Shown here piece by piece: positions 27,308-36,943 of a stretch of 64,000 nt of DNA. The position numbers were made by a program, and so were the translations under genes. The stretch lies in contig NZ_FNBP01000001.1 in NCBI RefSeq assembly GCF_900102535.1, positions 310,001 through 374,000 on the forward strand, read 5' to 3'. How positions within the stretch are numbered: position 1 is the stretch's first letter; each line of letters begins with the position of its first letter. The notes under the pieces are model-generated. The model was not told where the DNA came from, ran no database searches, and saw only the letters and a list, made by a program, of their open reading frames with translations. This stretch comes from Sulfitobacter delicatus. Lineage in GTDB: Bacteria; Pseudomonadota; Alphaproteobacteria; Rhodobacterales; Rhodobacteraceae.

Positions 27308-28273
27308 TTAGAAGGTAAGGCGCTGCGCCAAGGCAGCCTCGGCCCCGCTCACGATGCCGCGCAGGATTTCGGCAGCGGGTTTTACGTCACGGATGAGGCC
27401 GGTGACCTCGCCAACAAAGGCATTGGCGATCCGCGCGTCGCCTTGAGCTACGGCGTCCTGCCAGCGGGGCAACTCCTCGACCAGCGCGCTGCGCAGCCCT
27501 TCGGGGTCATCATGCCAGCGGTCCGTAAATTCATTGCGCAAAACGCGCCCTGTATAGCGCTCGGGCCAATCATAGCCGCGCATGATGTCCGTGACTGTGC
27601 TGCGCAGCGTGTCGTCTCCACTGGCCTCTACTGCGGCTTGCAGCATTGCTGGATGGACCAGTGCCTCTTCTGACGCCCAAAAGCGCGAGCCCACGACCAC
27701 CCCATCGGCCCCCAACATCAGCGCCGCTGCAAGCCCGCGACCGTCGCCTACGCCACCCGCTGCGCAGAGCAGCGTGTCGGGTGCGTGGCGCGCGATGTAA
27801 TCGGCGATCTCTGGCACAAGGGTAAAGGTCGCGCGGCGCTCCCCATGCCCGCCCGCTTCGGCGCCTTGCGCGACGATGATCTCGGCCCCAAGGCCAATCG
27901 CATGAGCCGCATCGCGCAGGGTCTGGACCTGACAGATCAGCGGCACGTTGGCTGCGCGGATTGCTGGCACAAAATCCGCCGGGTCTCCGAACGAAAGGAA
28001 CACCGCCGCCGGATCCCTCGCAAGCACTTGTTCCAAGGCCTGCGGATGCTCTTGCAACGCCCAAGTGATAAAGCCGCAGCCGACGGATTGGTTACCCGCC
28101 AGTTCCTGCTGCTCCGCGATCCAGGCGCCATCGTCATAGGCGCCACCGATCATGCCCAACCCTCCGGCCCCCGAAACTGCCGCAGCCAGCCTGCCTCCAG
28201 CGGCAAAGGCCATCGGCGCTTGAATGATGGGGTGCTCAATCCCGAGCCGTTCGGTGAGGCGCGTTTTCAGCAT
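27308..28273 (-). CDS. Nitronate monooxygenase-like flavoprotein
   Basis: A 321-residue TIM-barrel FMN enzyme of the nitronate monooxygenase / 2-nitropropane dioxygenase family. It shows the N-terminal LGIEHPIIQAPMAFAAGGRLAAAVSGAGGLGMIGG segment (about 10-44) and the FMN phosphate region IIVAQGAEAGGHGERR near 133-148. LLCAAGGVGDGRGLAAALMLGADGVVVGSRFWAS follows near 172-205. The family oxidises alkyl nitronates, with many members of unknown substrate. It lies 4 nt after the GMC gene and 76 nt before the fusion gene, all in one direction. Confidence 0.85.
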   Translation of the reverse strand: MLKTRLTERLGIEHPIIQAPMAFAAGGRLAAAVSGAGGLGMIGGAYDDGAWIAEQQELAGNQSVGCGFITWALQEHPQALEQVLARDPAAVFLSFGDPADFVPAIRAANVPLICQVQTLRDAAHAIGLGAEIIVAQGAEAGGHGERRATFTLVPEIADYIARHAPDTLLCAAGGVGDGRGLAAALMLGADGVVVGSRFWASEEALVHPAMLQAAVEASGDDTLRSTVTDIMRGYDWPERYTGRVLRNEFTDRWHDDPEGLRSALVEELPRWQDAVAQGDARIANAFVGEVTGLIRDVKPAAEILRGIVSGAEAALAQRLTF

Positions 28274-28277
28274 ACCA

Positions 28278-29891
28278 TCAGCGTGCCGCCAGAATGGCGT
28301 CGGCAGCCTTCTCGGCGATCATCACCGTGGGTGAGGCCGTGTTGCCCGAAACGATCTTGGGCATAATTGACGCATCCACAACCCGCAGCCCGCTTAGCCC
28401 ATGGACGCGCAACTCGCTATCCACCACCGCCATCGGATCGCTGCCCATTTTACAGGTGCCAACGGGATGGAAGATCGTCGTCGCAATGTCGCGCGCTTTG
28501 GCCAGCAGGTCTTCGTCGCTCTGGACCTCGGGGCCGGGCAAGATTTCTTCGGGCGCATAGGGGTGCAGCGCCGTGGCCGTCATAATGTGCCGCGCCTGTT
28601 TGAGGGACTTGATGGCCACGCGCTTGTCGCTCTCAGCGGAAAGGTAATTGAGCCGGATGTCGGGCTGCACGGCGCTGTCACGGCTGGTCAGGTGACTGCT
28701 GCCGATGCTCTCTGGCCGCAGGTTGCAGACCGAGACGGTGATCGCCGGGAAGCGGTGCAGCGGGTCGCCGAGCTTGTCGGTCGACAGGGGCTGCACGTGA
28801 TATTCCAGATCGGGCGTCGCCAGCGCGGGGTCGGATTTGGTGAACATGCCGAACTGGCTGGGCGCCATCGCCAGCGGCCCACTGCGGCGCATCAGATACT
28901 CCAACCCCATACGTCCCTTACCCCACAGCGAATGGGTCATTGTATTCAGCGTCTTGGTGTTCTGAACCTTATAGACGGTGCGAATTTGCAGGTGGTCTTG
29001 CAGGTTCTCCCCCACGCCGGACAGTTCATGCAGCGGAGTGATCCCCATACCGCTCAGCAGGTCCCGGCGGCCAATCCCCGAAAGCTCCAGTATCTTCGGC
29101 GAGTTGATCGCCCCCGCTGACAAGAGAACCTCGCCCCCCGTTTCAGCCCGCAAGGCACGCCCCTTATGGGTAAACCGCACGCCGGTTACCCGCTTTCCGT
29201 CGAGGATCAGCCCATCGGTGTGGGCGTGGGTCAGCACCCGGAGGTTACCGCGCTTCATCGCAGGACGAAGGAAGCCGCGCGCCGTGCTCCACCGCACGCC
29301 GCCCTTCTGGTTCACCTCAAAGAACCCCGACCCTTCGTTGTCGCCATCGTTAAAGTCGCCGCGCGGTTCAATCCCGAACTCGCGCGCGCCTTCTTGCACT
29401 GCCTCAAGAATGTCCCACCGCAGCCGCTGCTTGCCAACTTTCCATTCGCCACCCGCCCGGTGCATGTCGCTTTCACCTGCGTGGTGATCCTCGGATTTCA
29501 GGAAGTAAGGCAGCACATCCTCCCAACTCCAACCCGCGTTGCCGAGCTGGCGCCAATGGTCATAGTCCGCCGCCTGGCCGCGCATATAGATCATACCGTT
29601 GATGGAACTGCAGCCACCGAGCACCTTGCCGCGTGGATAGGTCAGCGACCGCCCGTTCAATCCCGGATCGGGCGCGGTCTTCATCATCCAATCGGTGCGC
29701 GGATTGCCGATGCAATAGAGGTAGCCCACCGGCACCTTGACCCAGTGGTAGTTGTCGCTGCCCCCGGCCTCGATGAGCAACACCCGGTTGGCAGGATCGG
29801 CGCTGAGCCGGTTGGCCAAAACGCAGCCCGCCGTGCCCGCCCCGACGATGATATAATCATAGGTGCCTTCTAATTGCGTCTCTTCACCCAT
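28278..29891 (-). CDS. GMC-family FAD-dependent alcohol/choline dehydrogenase
   Basis: A 537-residue glucose-methanol-choline oxidoreductase. The FAD-binding motif YDYIIVGAGTAGCVLANRLS is at about residues 10-29, and GMC signature 1 (RGKVLGGCSSINGMIYMRG) is near 88-106. Signature 2 (EVLLSAGAINSPKILELSGIG) is near 262-282, and the C-terminal HPVGTCKMG with NTASPTVMIAEKAAD is near 475-530. Choline dehydrogenase, PEG dehydrogenase and other alcohol dehydrogenases share these motifs. No betaine aldehyde dehydrogenase gene is adjacent, so choline is not assured. A GGAAGGG site supports the ATG. Confidence 0.85.
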   Translation of the reverse strand: MGEETQLEGTYDYIIVGAGTAGCVLANRLSADPANRVLLIEAGGSDNYHWVKVPVGYLYCIGNPRTDWMMKTAPDPGLNGRSLTYPRGKVLGGCSSINGMIYMRGQAADYDHWRQLGNAGWSWEDVLPYFLKSEDHHAGESDMHRAGGEWKVGKQRLRWDILEAVQEGAREFGIEPRGDFNDGDNEGSGFFEVNQKGGVRWSTARGFLRPAMKRGNLRVLTHAHTDGLILDGKRVTGVRFTHKGRALRAETGGEVLLSAGAINSPKILELSGIGRRDLLSGMGITPLHELSGVGENLQDHLQIRTVYKVQNTKTLNTMTHSLWGKGRMGLEYLMRRSGPLAMAPSQFGMFTKSDPALATPDLEYHVQPLSTDKLGDPLHRFPAITVSVCNLRPESIGSSHLTSRDSAVQPDIRLNYLSAESDKRVAIKSLKQARHIMTATALHPYAPEEILPGPEVQSDEDLLAKARDIATTIFHPVGTCKMGSDPMAVVDSELRVHGLSGLRVVDASIMPKIVSGNTASPTVMIAEKAADAILAAR

Positions 29892-30037
29892 TGCAGCACC
29901 CTTCCATTATTTCAATCGGTTGCCCGAGTTTGCGATATTGGTAGAGTGCTCGGCGATGGGCGGCAATCCCTCGACGCGCAGCACCCTTGCGCGAAAGCCA
30001 CATCGCCTGCGCTTTCCCCCCCAACGTGATCCGTTTG

Positions 30038-30066
30038 TTGATTTTTTGACCCCTTCCGGGAATATA
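30038..30066 (+). promoter_or_regulatory. Possible sigma-70 promoter for the hybrid kinase
   Basis: TTGATT (30038-30043), 17-nt spacer, AATATA (30061-30066), about 90 bp upstream of the kinase start in the 267-bp divergent region with the GMC gene. It was found by eye only. Confidence 0.3.
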
Positions 30067-30158
30067 GGTGGATTGGACTAACGGCCCTGTGGCGCTAACT
30101 TTCCGTTGTCAGGAAGGTGCTATTCTCGCTTCATGGCCAGATACAAAGGTAGGATCTG

Positions 30159-33100
30159 TTGCGGCGTCCTGAGATAACATTACTGCTGGGCTGCCTTGCG
30201 ATCACCGTGGGGGTCTTCCTCTTTAGCAGCCGTAGCAACGAGGCCGCTGCCAAGCTTCGTTTCGAACGGATTGTGGAGGAGAGCCTTCAAAACCTCGACG
30301 CCCGCATGCAGACCTATTTGCAAGGGCTCAACGGCGTCGCCGCCTTTATCAACGCCTCGGACGAAGTGACGGCGCAGGATTTCAGCCTCTACGTCGAAAC
30401 GCTTGAGATCGATACCTTTCTGCCCGGTATAAACGGCGTCGGCTTTATCGCCCCTGTGGCTGCGGGGACGGAATCAGACTTTCTGCAAGACGTTGCAGCA
30501 CTTGGCATTGAGGATTTCAGCATCCACCCTTCGACCGGCAATGCCGAGCGTATGGTTGTGCAATATATCCACCCGCTTGAGCGCAATGCCGAAGCTCTGG
30601 GGCTCGACCTCAGCTATGACGAAGATCGACGCCGCCCCGCGGTACAGGCATTACGGACGGGCGCACCCCAGCTCTCGCCTCAGATTCAGTTGGTCCAAGA
30701 CGAGAACGATACGCCGGGCTTCCTGTTGATGCGCCCAGTCTTTAAAGCTGACGCACAGATTGGCTCAGACTTGCTCGCAACCGAAGCCCCTGGATTTCGG
30801 GGGTGGGTCTATGCCCCCTTTGTTGCACGCCACTTGTTGACGAACCTTACGCCGGCTCAGGGAAACGCCTATAACTTGCAGGTCTTTGACGGGCTAATGG
30901 CTGACCCTGACAAGCTGCTCTATGATGGACAGCCCGCTGATGCGAAGGGCGGGCGCTACACCACAGCGCAGACCATCGAACGGTTTGGCCGGCCTTGGAC
31001 AATCATTCATTCCAGCACACCTCCTTTCGACGCCGGTGCGCGGAGCACTTTGCCCTTCATCCTGCTCTTTTCGGGATTGCTACTGACCGCTCTTCTGGCT
31101 GTCGCCTTTCGCAGCCTGCGCCAGCGCAGCGAAGCCCTCAGCCAACTTGCGTCACTGCGGGAACGTCAGATTGACGCCCATGAAGAAGAAAATCGCTCGC
31201 TTATCGAAAATGCCGTGACACCGGTGTTTCTGCTCGACGGGCAGGATTGCGTGCTTTTCGCCAACCAAGCGGCCCTTATCTGTTTCGGATATGGCCGGGA
31301 CGTGATGCGGGGCATGAACTTCAGCGATCTGGTCACGAGTCTGGAAGACGATCAGATCGAAGGTCAGGTGAACGCTATTGGCATGACCTGCTTTGGCCAG
31401 ACGCTTAAACTCGACCTGCAACGCAACAACTGGACGACACATACGGCAGAGCGCCGGGTTACAGCGATCGTACGGGACTTGACCGCTGAAATCGCCGTTC
31501 AAGAAGAGCTGACCCATAACAAGGCGCTTTATGACCTAGCGCTTCAAGGTGCGAAGATCGGTGTCTTCGACGTTGATCTGACCACCGGAAAATCTGCTGT
31601 TTCGGACACTTGGCGCGATATCGTCGGGTTGAAAGATACCGAGCGGACGCCAGACACTCAGGCCGAGTTCTTGCAGCGGGTACACCCAGATGACCTTCCT
31701 ACCCTGACGGAAAGTGATCTGGCCTGTATCAAAGGGCAGACGGAACGGTCGATTACGGAATTCAGGATCAACGTAGGTGAAGGCAGATGGCGCTGGATGC
31801 GCTCCGACGCCCGGATCACCGAACGCGCGCCGGACGGCACAGCGCTTCGCATGGTCGGCACCCAGATGGATGTCACCGATCTGGTTCACTCGCGAAACGC
31901 GCTTGAAACCAGCGAAAGCCGTTTCCGTCAGGTTCTGGCTGCCGCTCCTGTTGGCATGGCGATCTTGGGCGAGGGCGGCGTCTTTACCAGCGTCAACAGC
32001 GCCCTTTGTACCCTTTGTGGCTATAGTGCAGATGAATTGCTGTCGAACACCAAGCTCGGGGATCTTATGCCCGAGGAGGACCTCAAAAAGCTCTATGGAG
32101 ACGTGCAGGCGCTCGTCGCGGCCAGATCGACGGAGATTTATCAGGCCCAGTTCCGCATCACCCACAAGCGCGGCACCGAGCGTTGGGGGCTGTTCAATGT
32201 GTCATGGACGCTCGATAAAAACACCCGCAGCCATGTCTTTATCGTCCAGATCAACGACATCACCGATCAAAAGAAACTCGACCAAATCAAAAGCGAATTC
32301 GTTTCCACCGTTAGCCATGAGCTGCGGACACCGCTGACCTCGATCAAGGGGGCCTTGGGTCTTATCGACACGGGCGAGAAGACCCCCCTGCTCCCGGCCT
32401 ATGTCCGTCTGATTGAGATCGCGCGCAGCAATGCAGACAGGTTGTCGCATATCGTGAACGACATTCTTGATCTGGAGAAAATCTCTTCAGGTGAGGTCAC
32501 GTTCGACATCCATGACACCGACCTCTGCGAAGTGATCCGTGCTTCGGTCAGCGAAATGTCTCCTTTTGCGACGACCCACAGCAACGAGTTGATTACACAG
32601 TTACCTGATGAACCCCTCATGGTCAGTGTCGACGAAAGCCGCACGCGTCAGGTACTGGCCAACCTGATCTCCAACGCCTGCAAATACTCAGACAGCGACA
32701 CCGACGTCTTGGTGCGGGCAGAACAACTCGACGACAAGGTCATCGTCTTTATCCAAAACAGCGGCCCCGGCGTTCCGGAGTCCTTCCGCCCGCGCATTTT
32801 CCAAGCCTTCTCGCAAGCCGACGGCTCTGACACGCGGGCCAAGGGCGGCACAGGTCTGGGGCTGAACATCACCCGTCAAATCATCTCCCGCCAAGGCGGC
32901 GCTATCGGGTTCGAAAGCATTCCAGACGGGATTACAGTCTTCTGGTTCACCTGCCCGGTTGCCGAAAGCGCCTCGCTTGAAGCGAGCGCTCCCGAACCCA
33001 AGATGATCGTCAATCATGGCGAAAAATTGCGGGTTCTCCATATTGAAGACGATTTAGACTTCGCTGAAGTCATCCGAACAGGCCTTGGCAAGGTGGCCGA

Positions 33101-33374
33101 GGTGACCAATGTCACTACCCTTGCGCGCGCGCGCCGCGCTCTTGGTCAGATGCCTTTGGACGTGGTGATCCTTGACTGGCGCCTGCCGGATGGCGACGCC
33201 CGCACCCTGCTGGACGATATCGTCCGATTGCACCCATCGGCCAAGATTATAGGGCTATCGGCGGATGCGGACCGGGAGCAAGATGACCGCGTCGGCATCA
33301 ACCTTGTTAAATCCCGAAGCGGAATTCGGACGGTGGTCAACTCGATCACCGGAGCCACCGCACGCGCCTCCTGA
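30159..33374 (+). CDS. Hybrid sensor histidine kinase (CHASE-PAS-HisKA-HATPase-receiver)
   Basis: A 1071-residue membrane kinase. TM1 (about 7-23) and TM2 (about 295-317) bracket a periplasmic CHASE domain. Three PAS-like regions follow (about 340-430, 455-580 and 590-705). The HisKA box STVSHELRTPLTSIKG holds H720. The HATPase has its N-box at NLISNACKYSDS and G-box at GGTGLGLNI. A C-terminal receiver (about 960-1065) carries the phospho-acceptor D1006 in VVILDWRLPDG. The start is TTG at 30159, preceded by AGGA; the next ATG would remove TM1. It is the first gene of a five-gene phosphorelay group. The ligand is unknown. Confidence 0.88.
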   Translation: MRRPEITLLLGCLAITVGVFLFSSRSNEAAAKLRFERIVEESLQNLDARMQTYLQGLNGVAAFINASDEVTAQDFSLYVETLEIDTFLPGINGVGFIAPVAAGTESDFLQDVAALGIEDFSIHPSTGNAERMVVQYIHPLERNAEALGLDLSYDEDRRRPAVQALRTGAPQLSPQIQLVQDENDTPGFLLMRPVFKADAQIGSDLLATEAPGFRGWVYAPFVARHLLTNLTPAQGNAYNLQVFDGLMADPDKLLYDGQPADAKGGRYTTAQTIERFGRPWTIIHSSTPPFDAGARSTLPFILLFSGLLLTALLAVAFRSLRQRSEALSQLASLRERQIDAHEEENRSLIENAVTPVFLLDGQDCVLFANQAALICFGYGRDVMRGMNFSDLVTSLEDDQIEGQVNAIGMTCFGQTLKLDLQRNNWTTHTAERRVTAIVRDLTAEIAVQEELTHNKALYDLALQGAKIGVFDVDLTTGKSAVSDTWRDIVGLKDTERTPDTQAEFLQRVHPDDLPTLTESDLACIKGQTERSITEFRINVGEGRWRWMRSDARITERAPDGTALRMVGTQMDVTDLVHSRNALETSESRFRQVLAAAPVGMAILGEGGVFTSVNSALCTLCGYSADELLSNTKLGDLMPEEDLKKLYGDVQALVAARSTEIYQAQFRITHKRGTERWGLFNVSWTLDKNTRSHVFIVQINDITDQKKLDQIKSEFVSTVSHELRTPLTSIKGALGLIDTGEKTPLLPAYVRLIEIARSNADRLSHIVNDILDLEKISSGEVTFDIHDTDLCEVIRASVSEMSPFATTHSNELITQLPDEPLMVSVDESRTRQVLANLISNACKYSDSDTDVLVRAEQLDDKVIVFIQNSGPGVPESFRPRIFQAFSQADGSDTRAKGGTGLGLNITRQIISRQGGAIGFESIPDGITVFWFTCPVAESASLEASAPEPKMIVNHGEKLRVLHIEDDLDFAEVIRTGLGKVAEVTNVTTLARARRALGQMPLDVVILDWRLPDGDARTLLDDIVRLHPSAKIIGLSADADREQDDRVGINLVKSRSGIRTVVNSITGATARAS

Positions 33375-33514
33375 AACTTGTCTAGTGAAAGAAACTGACG
33401 CTAAAGTGCACCATGCCATATTATTGCCAACATGGACTGACAGGTTGCTGACATTAGAGAGCTAACGAGACGCGTTTTGGGAGTGCGTGTCGTTTTATCG
33501 GCGAGGGATTACGA

Positions 33515-35161
33515 GTGTCGTCATTTATTTCGAACAAGCGCAACGCAGCGAGCCTATTTCTCAGCTCCGCGTTGGCAGGCGGTTGGTACACAGCAACTTC
33601 GGCCTTATTGTCCGGCCAATCAGAGGAATTTGTCCCGGTGGTCGGCGCCATTGTGTTGGCAGGTATAACGCCCTTAGTTATGCCTCTCGCGCGCAGCAGG
33701 ACCGAAGCCGAAAACCACAGTATGGCACAGCGCCTCAGGGCCTTTGACAGCCACGCTATCGTTAATATTGTCGACACCAAAGGTCTGCTTGAGGAGGTCA
33801 ATGACCGCTTCATTGCCCTGACCGGCTATACCCGCGAACAGCTAATCGGCAAACCTGTTTCCATGCTCTATGACGACGCGTTCAAAGAGCTGGCCGCCGA
33901 AATCCGCGCTTGCCTGAAACGCGGCGATACTTGGCAGGGCGAAACGCCGCTGCGCTGTGCTAACGGGCGGATGATCTACACCCAGATCACCGTCATGCCG
34001 ATGTATGATGAACAGGGCAACTGGACCGGATCAATCTCGGCCCGAACCGATGTCACCCGCGCCAATGAACTGTTGGCCGAGCGCGACACGGCAGAAACTC
34101 TTTATGAACTGCGCGATGACATTTGGATCGTTGACGCGGAAACGCGTGTCTTCAGCTATATGAACCGCAGCGCCATGCGGCGCACCGGTTGGTCGGACAA
34201 AGCATATACCGCCAAGACGCTGGACGACCTCTCAGATGAGAGCGGCAACGATGCGATCCTGAACGCTTGCGAAGAGCTTGCGAGCTCGGGCGAAGTCATC
34301 ACTCAGTTGGATACCGAACTGCTGGGCAAGCATTTTCAGGTCACCATCAAGATGCTGCAGATTGGCCGTGCGCCGGGCCGTTTCCTCATCATGCTGCACG
34401 ACATTTCCGACATCATCGACGAAGAGCGCATGAAGTCAGAGTTCATCTCAATGGTCAGCCATGAGCTACGCTCCCCCCTGACCTCAATCAAAGGCTCTAT
34501 GGGGCTTTTACTGTCCCGCGCCGCCGGAGAACTGCCCAGCAAGGCCCGTGCGCTGCTTGAAATTTCGCACCGGAACGCCGACCGCCTGGTCTTGATCATC
34601 AACGACATCCTCGACCTCGAGAAAATTGCGAACGGGCGGCTTGAGTTCAACCTCGAAGACACCGACATAGTGTCCCTTTTACGCGAGACCGGCGACGCCA
34701 ATGCCTCGCTAGAACAGCGGTTCGGGGTTCGTATCCAAATTGAAAACCTCAATACGCCGATCTGGCTCAACACCGATCCGAACCGGGTCATCCAAGTTCT
34801 CACAAATCTGCTGTCGAATGCCGCGAAGTTCTCTAAACCCGGCGACCGTATTCTCGTCCGAGCAGAAGATGATCCCAATGAGCTGCGCATCTCAGTCACT
34901 GACAAAGGTCAGGGCATTCCGATGGCCGAACAGCATAAGGTATTCCAGCGCTTCGCGGACCTGTCGAACTCCAACCGGGCGGCCAAAGGTGGCACGGGAT
35001 TGGGCCTTAGCGTCTGCAAGGCAATCGTGGAGAACCTCGGCGGTAAAATAGGTTTTGACAGTCGTGAAGGATTTGGTACGACATTTTACTTTACCCTGCC
35101 GAAGAAAACTTCTCAGATGGGGGCGAAGGAAACGGCCCCGCTGCTGCGCGAAGCCTCCTAG
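33515..35161 (+). CDS. PAS-domain sensor histidine kinase
   Basis: A 548-residue kinase with two short hydrophobic segments at the N-terminus (about 10-32 and 40-60) and two PAS-like regions (about 75-185 and 190-300). HisKA H316 lies in MVSHELRSPLTSIKG, and the HATPase_c domain (about 425-535) has NLLSNAAKFSKPG and GGTGLGLSV. It has no receiver domain. The GTG at 33515 follows GAGGGA and keeps the first membrane segment. The catalytic half is closely similar to that of the preceding hybrid kinase, which suggests an old duplication. The receiver gene starts 12 nt later. Confidence 0.88.
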   Translation: MSSFISNKRNAASLFLSSALAGGWYTATSALLSGQSEEFVPVVGAIVLAGITPLVMPLARSRTEAENHSMAQRLRAFDSHAIVNIVDTKGLLEEVNDRFIALTGYTREQLIGKPVSMLYDDAFKELAAEIRACLKRGDTWQGETPLRCANGRMIYTQITVMPMYDEQGNWTGSISARTDVTRANELLAERDTAETLYELRDDIWIVDAETRVFSYMNRSAMRRTGWSDKAYTAKTLDDLSDESGNDAILNACEELASSGEVITQLDTELLGKHFQVTIKMLQIGRAPGRFLIMLHDISDIIDEERMKSEFISMVSHELRSPLTSIKGSMGLLLSRAAGELPSKARALLEISHRNADRLVLIINDILDLEKIANGRLEFNLEDTDIVSLLRETGDANASLEQRFGVRIQIENLNTPIWLNTDPNRVIQVLTNLLSNAAKFSKPGDRILVRAEDDPNELRISVTDKGQGIPMAEQHKVFQRFADLSNSNRAAKGGTGLGLSVCKAIVENLGGKIGFDSREGFGTTFYFTLPKKTSQMGAKETAPLLREAS

Positions 35162-35173
35162 AGAGAGTATAGA

Positions 35174-35545
35174 ATGATCAAACTGCTGCACGTCGAAGAT
35201 GACGCGGATATTCGCGAAATCGCCCTTATGGCGCTAGAACTGAGCGGCGACTTCGATGTCGTCCAGTGCGAAACCGGCGAGGCGGCGTTGAACCAGGTTC
35301 AGAACTACACCCCTGACGTCATTCTGCTCGACATGATGATGCCCGGCATGACCGGGCGTCAAACGCTCGAGAAAATGCGCGAGATGGACAGCCTGCGTGA
35401 TGTGCCGGCGATCTTTATGACCGCGCGCGCGCAGCATAACGAGATCGAAGAGCTGCGGGAGCTGGGGGCAGCTGATGTCATCAGCAAACCCTTTGATCCG
35501 ATCTCGCTCGCCGATCAGGTCAAGACAGCGATGCAAGCCGGGTAA
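35174..35545 (+). CDS. Single-domain response regulator
   Basis: A 123-residue CheY-like receiver with no output domain. It has the acidic pair in LLHVEDDADI, phospho-acceptor D53 in ILLDMMMPGMTG, the conserved T in IFMTARA and K in VISKPFDP. It lies 12 nt after the PAS kinase. Such proteins act as phosphate shuttles or by direct protein contact. With an HPt protein converging just downstream, a shuttle role is plausible. Confidence 0.92.
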   Translation: MIKLLHVEDDADIREIALMALELSGDFDVVQCETGEAALNQVQNYTPDVILLDMMMPGMTGRQTLEKMREMDSLRDVPAIFMTARAQHNEIEELRELGAADVISKPFDPISLADQVKTAMQAG

Positions 35546-35615
35546 CGTCCCGGCCTGCGGTAACTGCTAATTTTAGATTTTTTTTGTGCGGCCGGCGGCC
35601 GAATGTCGGGTTCGC

Positions 35616-35975
35616 TTAGGCTGCCGCTTCGATCTGCTTGCGGCAGGCCGCAACAAAGCTATCGAGCGACGAGATCAGTTCGACCGGGCAAATCGCAAGA
35701 TCCGCATCCGGTCCAGCCAGGTGATCAACAATCCGCATCTCGCAGCCGCGCGCGGCTTGGCCAAGCTCTTCAAAGCCCAAGGACCCTGCACTGCCCGCAA
35801 TCTGATGGAGAATTGCCTGCGCGCCGGCCAAGTTGCTGTTAATCTCTTCGACAGTCTTCCCGTCCCAGGCCGCTAGCCCGTGGCTGGCGATCTGCGTTTG
35901 ACGTTCCGACAGCATCTCGAGGAAGCGCTTGCGGATCCGGTCGATGCCGGGAAGTTCGGTCATTACTTTGGTCAT
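35616..35975 (-). CDS. HPt (histidine phosphotransfer) protein
   Basis: A 119-residue all-helical HPt protein. The phospho-accepting H57 lies in ILHQIAGSAGSLGFEELGQAARGCE, the canonical HxxxGSAxxxG pattern. It relays phosphate between receivers. The ATG at 35975 overlaps the stop of the upstream response regulator gene by 4 nt (ATGA). A start at the fifth codon is possible. It converges on the single-domain receiver gene; a run of eight T at about 35578-35585 lies in the 70-bp gap between them. Confidence 0.88.
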   Translation of the reverse strand: MTKVMTELPGIDRIRKRFLEMLSERQTQIASHGLAAWDGKTVEEINSNLAGAQAILHQIAGSAGSLGFEELGQAARGCEMRIVDHLAGPDADLAICPVELISSLDSFVAACRKQIEAAA

Positions 35976-36943
35976 GCGCGCTGATCAACGTCCCAGAAGT
36001 TTGTGAGCGATCGCGTATGGGCCAGGCTGGCTTCCTCGGCAGAGGAATGCGCCTGCGCCAGCGCGTCCATTACGGAACTGCCGGATTTCCAGATCAACCG
36101 CACCGCAGCCCCGGCGCTGACGCGCGGATGGATCCGCTCACCGTGGTTGTCGAACAGCTCGGTCTGCGACAGCTCGAAATTCACCTGATCCATCAGGCCC
36201 CTCATATCGGGCCGCCAGCCGCTTTCGGTGATGCAAACAAAGGTGCCATTGCCCGCATAGGACATCAGGAACTGATGCCCGACCAGAGTATCCGAGAGCA
36301 CCTCGGCAACATCCGAAATCAGGCTGTAGAACTCAAAAGCGCTCAGCGCCGCGTGGAAGGCGTCGATCTCGCGGATGGTAAAGGCAAAGGTGGTAGAGCC
36401 AAAGAGCGCGCTGCGCGACAGCTGCGCGACGTAGTTCTCCATCGCGGTATATTCGATCACATTGTCCACGTCATAGATCGAGATCGGCTCGAACAATTCG
36501 ACATGGCTGGTCTGATCCGCGACCGACTTGGCCGCAAAGATTTTCTTGGTCCGCAACTGGCGGTCCTGCGCCAGACCTTCGACCATTTTGATCCGCGAGG
36601 TCAGTTCAGCGATCTCAAACGGTTTGGTCACATAGTCCGTAGCACCCGCGGCAAAAGCGCCGTCGATATAGCGTTTGTCGGACATCGCCGTCAGCATCAG
36701 GATCGGCGTATCGGAATGGCGCGAGGTTTCACGGATGCGTTTGGCCAGTTCGATCCCGTCCATGCCGGGCATCTGAATGTCCAACATGAAACAATCGATC
36801 GGGCCGGTCTCGGGGTCGCCCAGCACCTCAAGTGCATCGAGCGCCGAGTCAGCAGTGGTCAGTTCATGAGTCCCAATGATCTCCACGAATTGCCCAAGCA
36901 ACTCGAGGATAATTGGATCGTCATCCACCGCCAGGATTCTCAT
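35972..36943 (-). CDS. Response regulator with degenerate GGDEF-like output domain
   Basis: A 323-residue regulator. The N-terminal receiver (about 1-120) has ILAVDDDP, D55 in CFMLDIQMPGMDG and K near 107 in YVTKPFE. The C-terminal part (about 155-315) reads like a diverged GGDEF domain: AFTIREIDAFHAALS, then LMSYAGNGTFVCI where RxGGDEF would be, then HPRVSAGAAVRLIW and a late SSAEEASLAH. The signature residues for GTP and metal binding are absent, so diguanylate cyclase activity is unlikely. It overlaps the HPt gene by 4 nt. The GGDEF relationship is a pattern call and needs a structure-based test. Confidence 0.75.
   Translation of the reverse strand: MRILAVDDDPIILELLGQFVEIIGTHELTTADSALDALEVLGDPETGPIDCFMLDIQMPGMDGIELAKRIRETSRHSDTPILMLTAMSDKRYIDGAFAAGATDYVTKPFEIAELTSRIKMVEGLAQDRQLRTKKIFAAKSVADQTSHVELFEPISIYDVDNVIEYTAMENYVAQLSRSALFGSTTFAFTIREIDAFHAALSAFEFYSLISDVAEVLSDTLVGHQFLMSYAGNGTFVCITESGWRPDMRGLMDQVNFELSQTELFDNHGERIHPRVSAGAAVRLIWKSGSSVMDALAQAHSSAEEASLAHTRSLTNFWDVDQRA

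Noticed and set aside
30159..36943. Horizontal transfer of the phosphorelay region
   Set aside because: GC looks somewhat lower here than nearby, but there is no integrase, repeat or tRNA border, and the difference was not measured.
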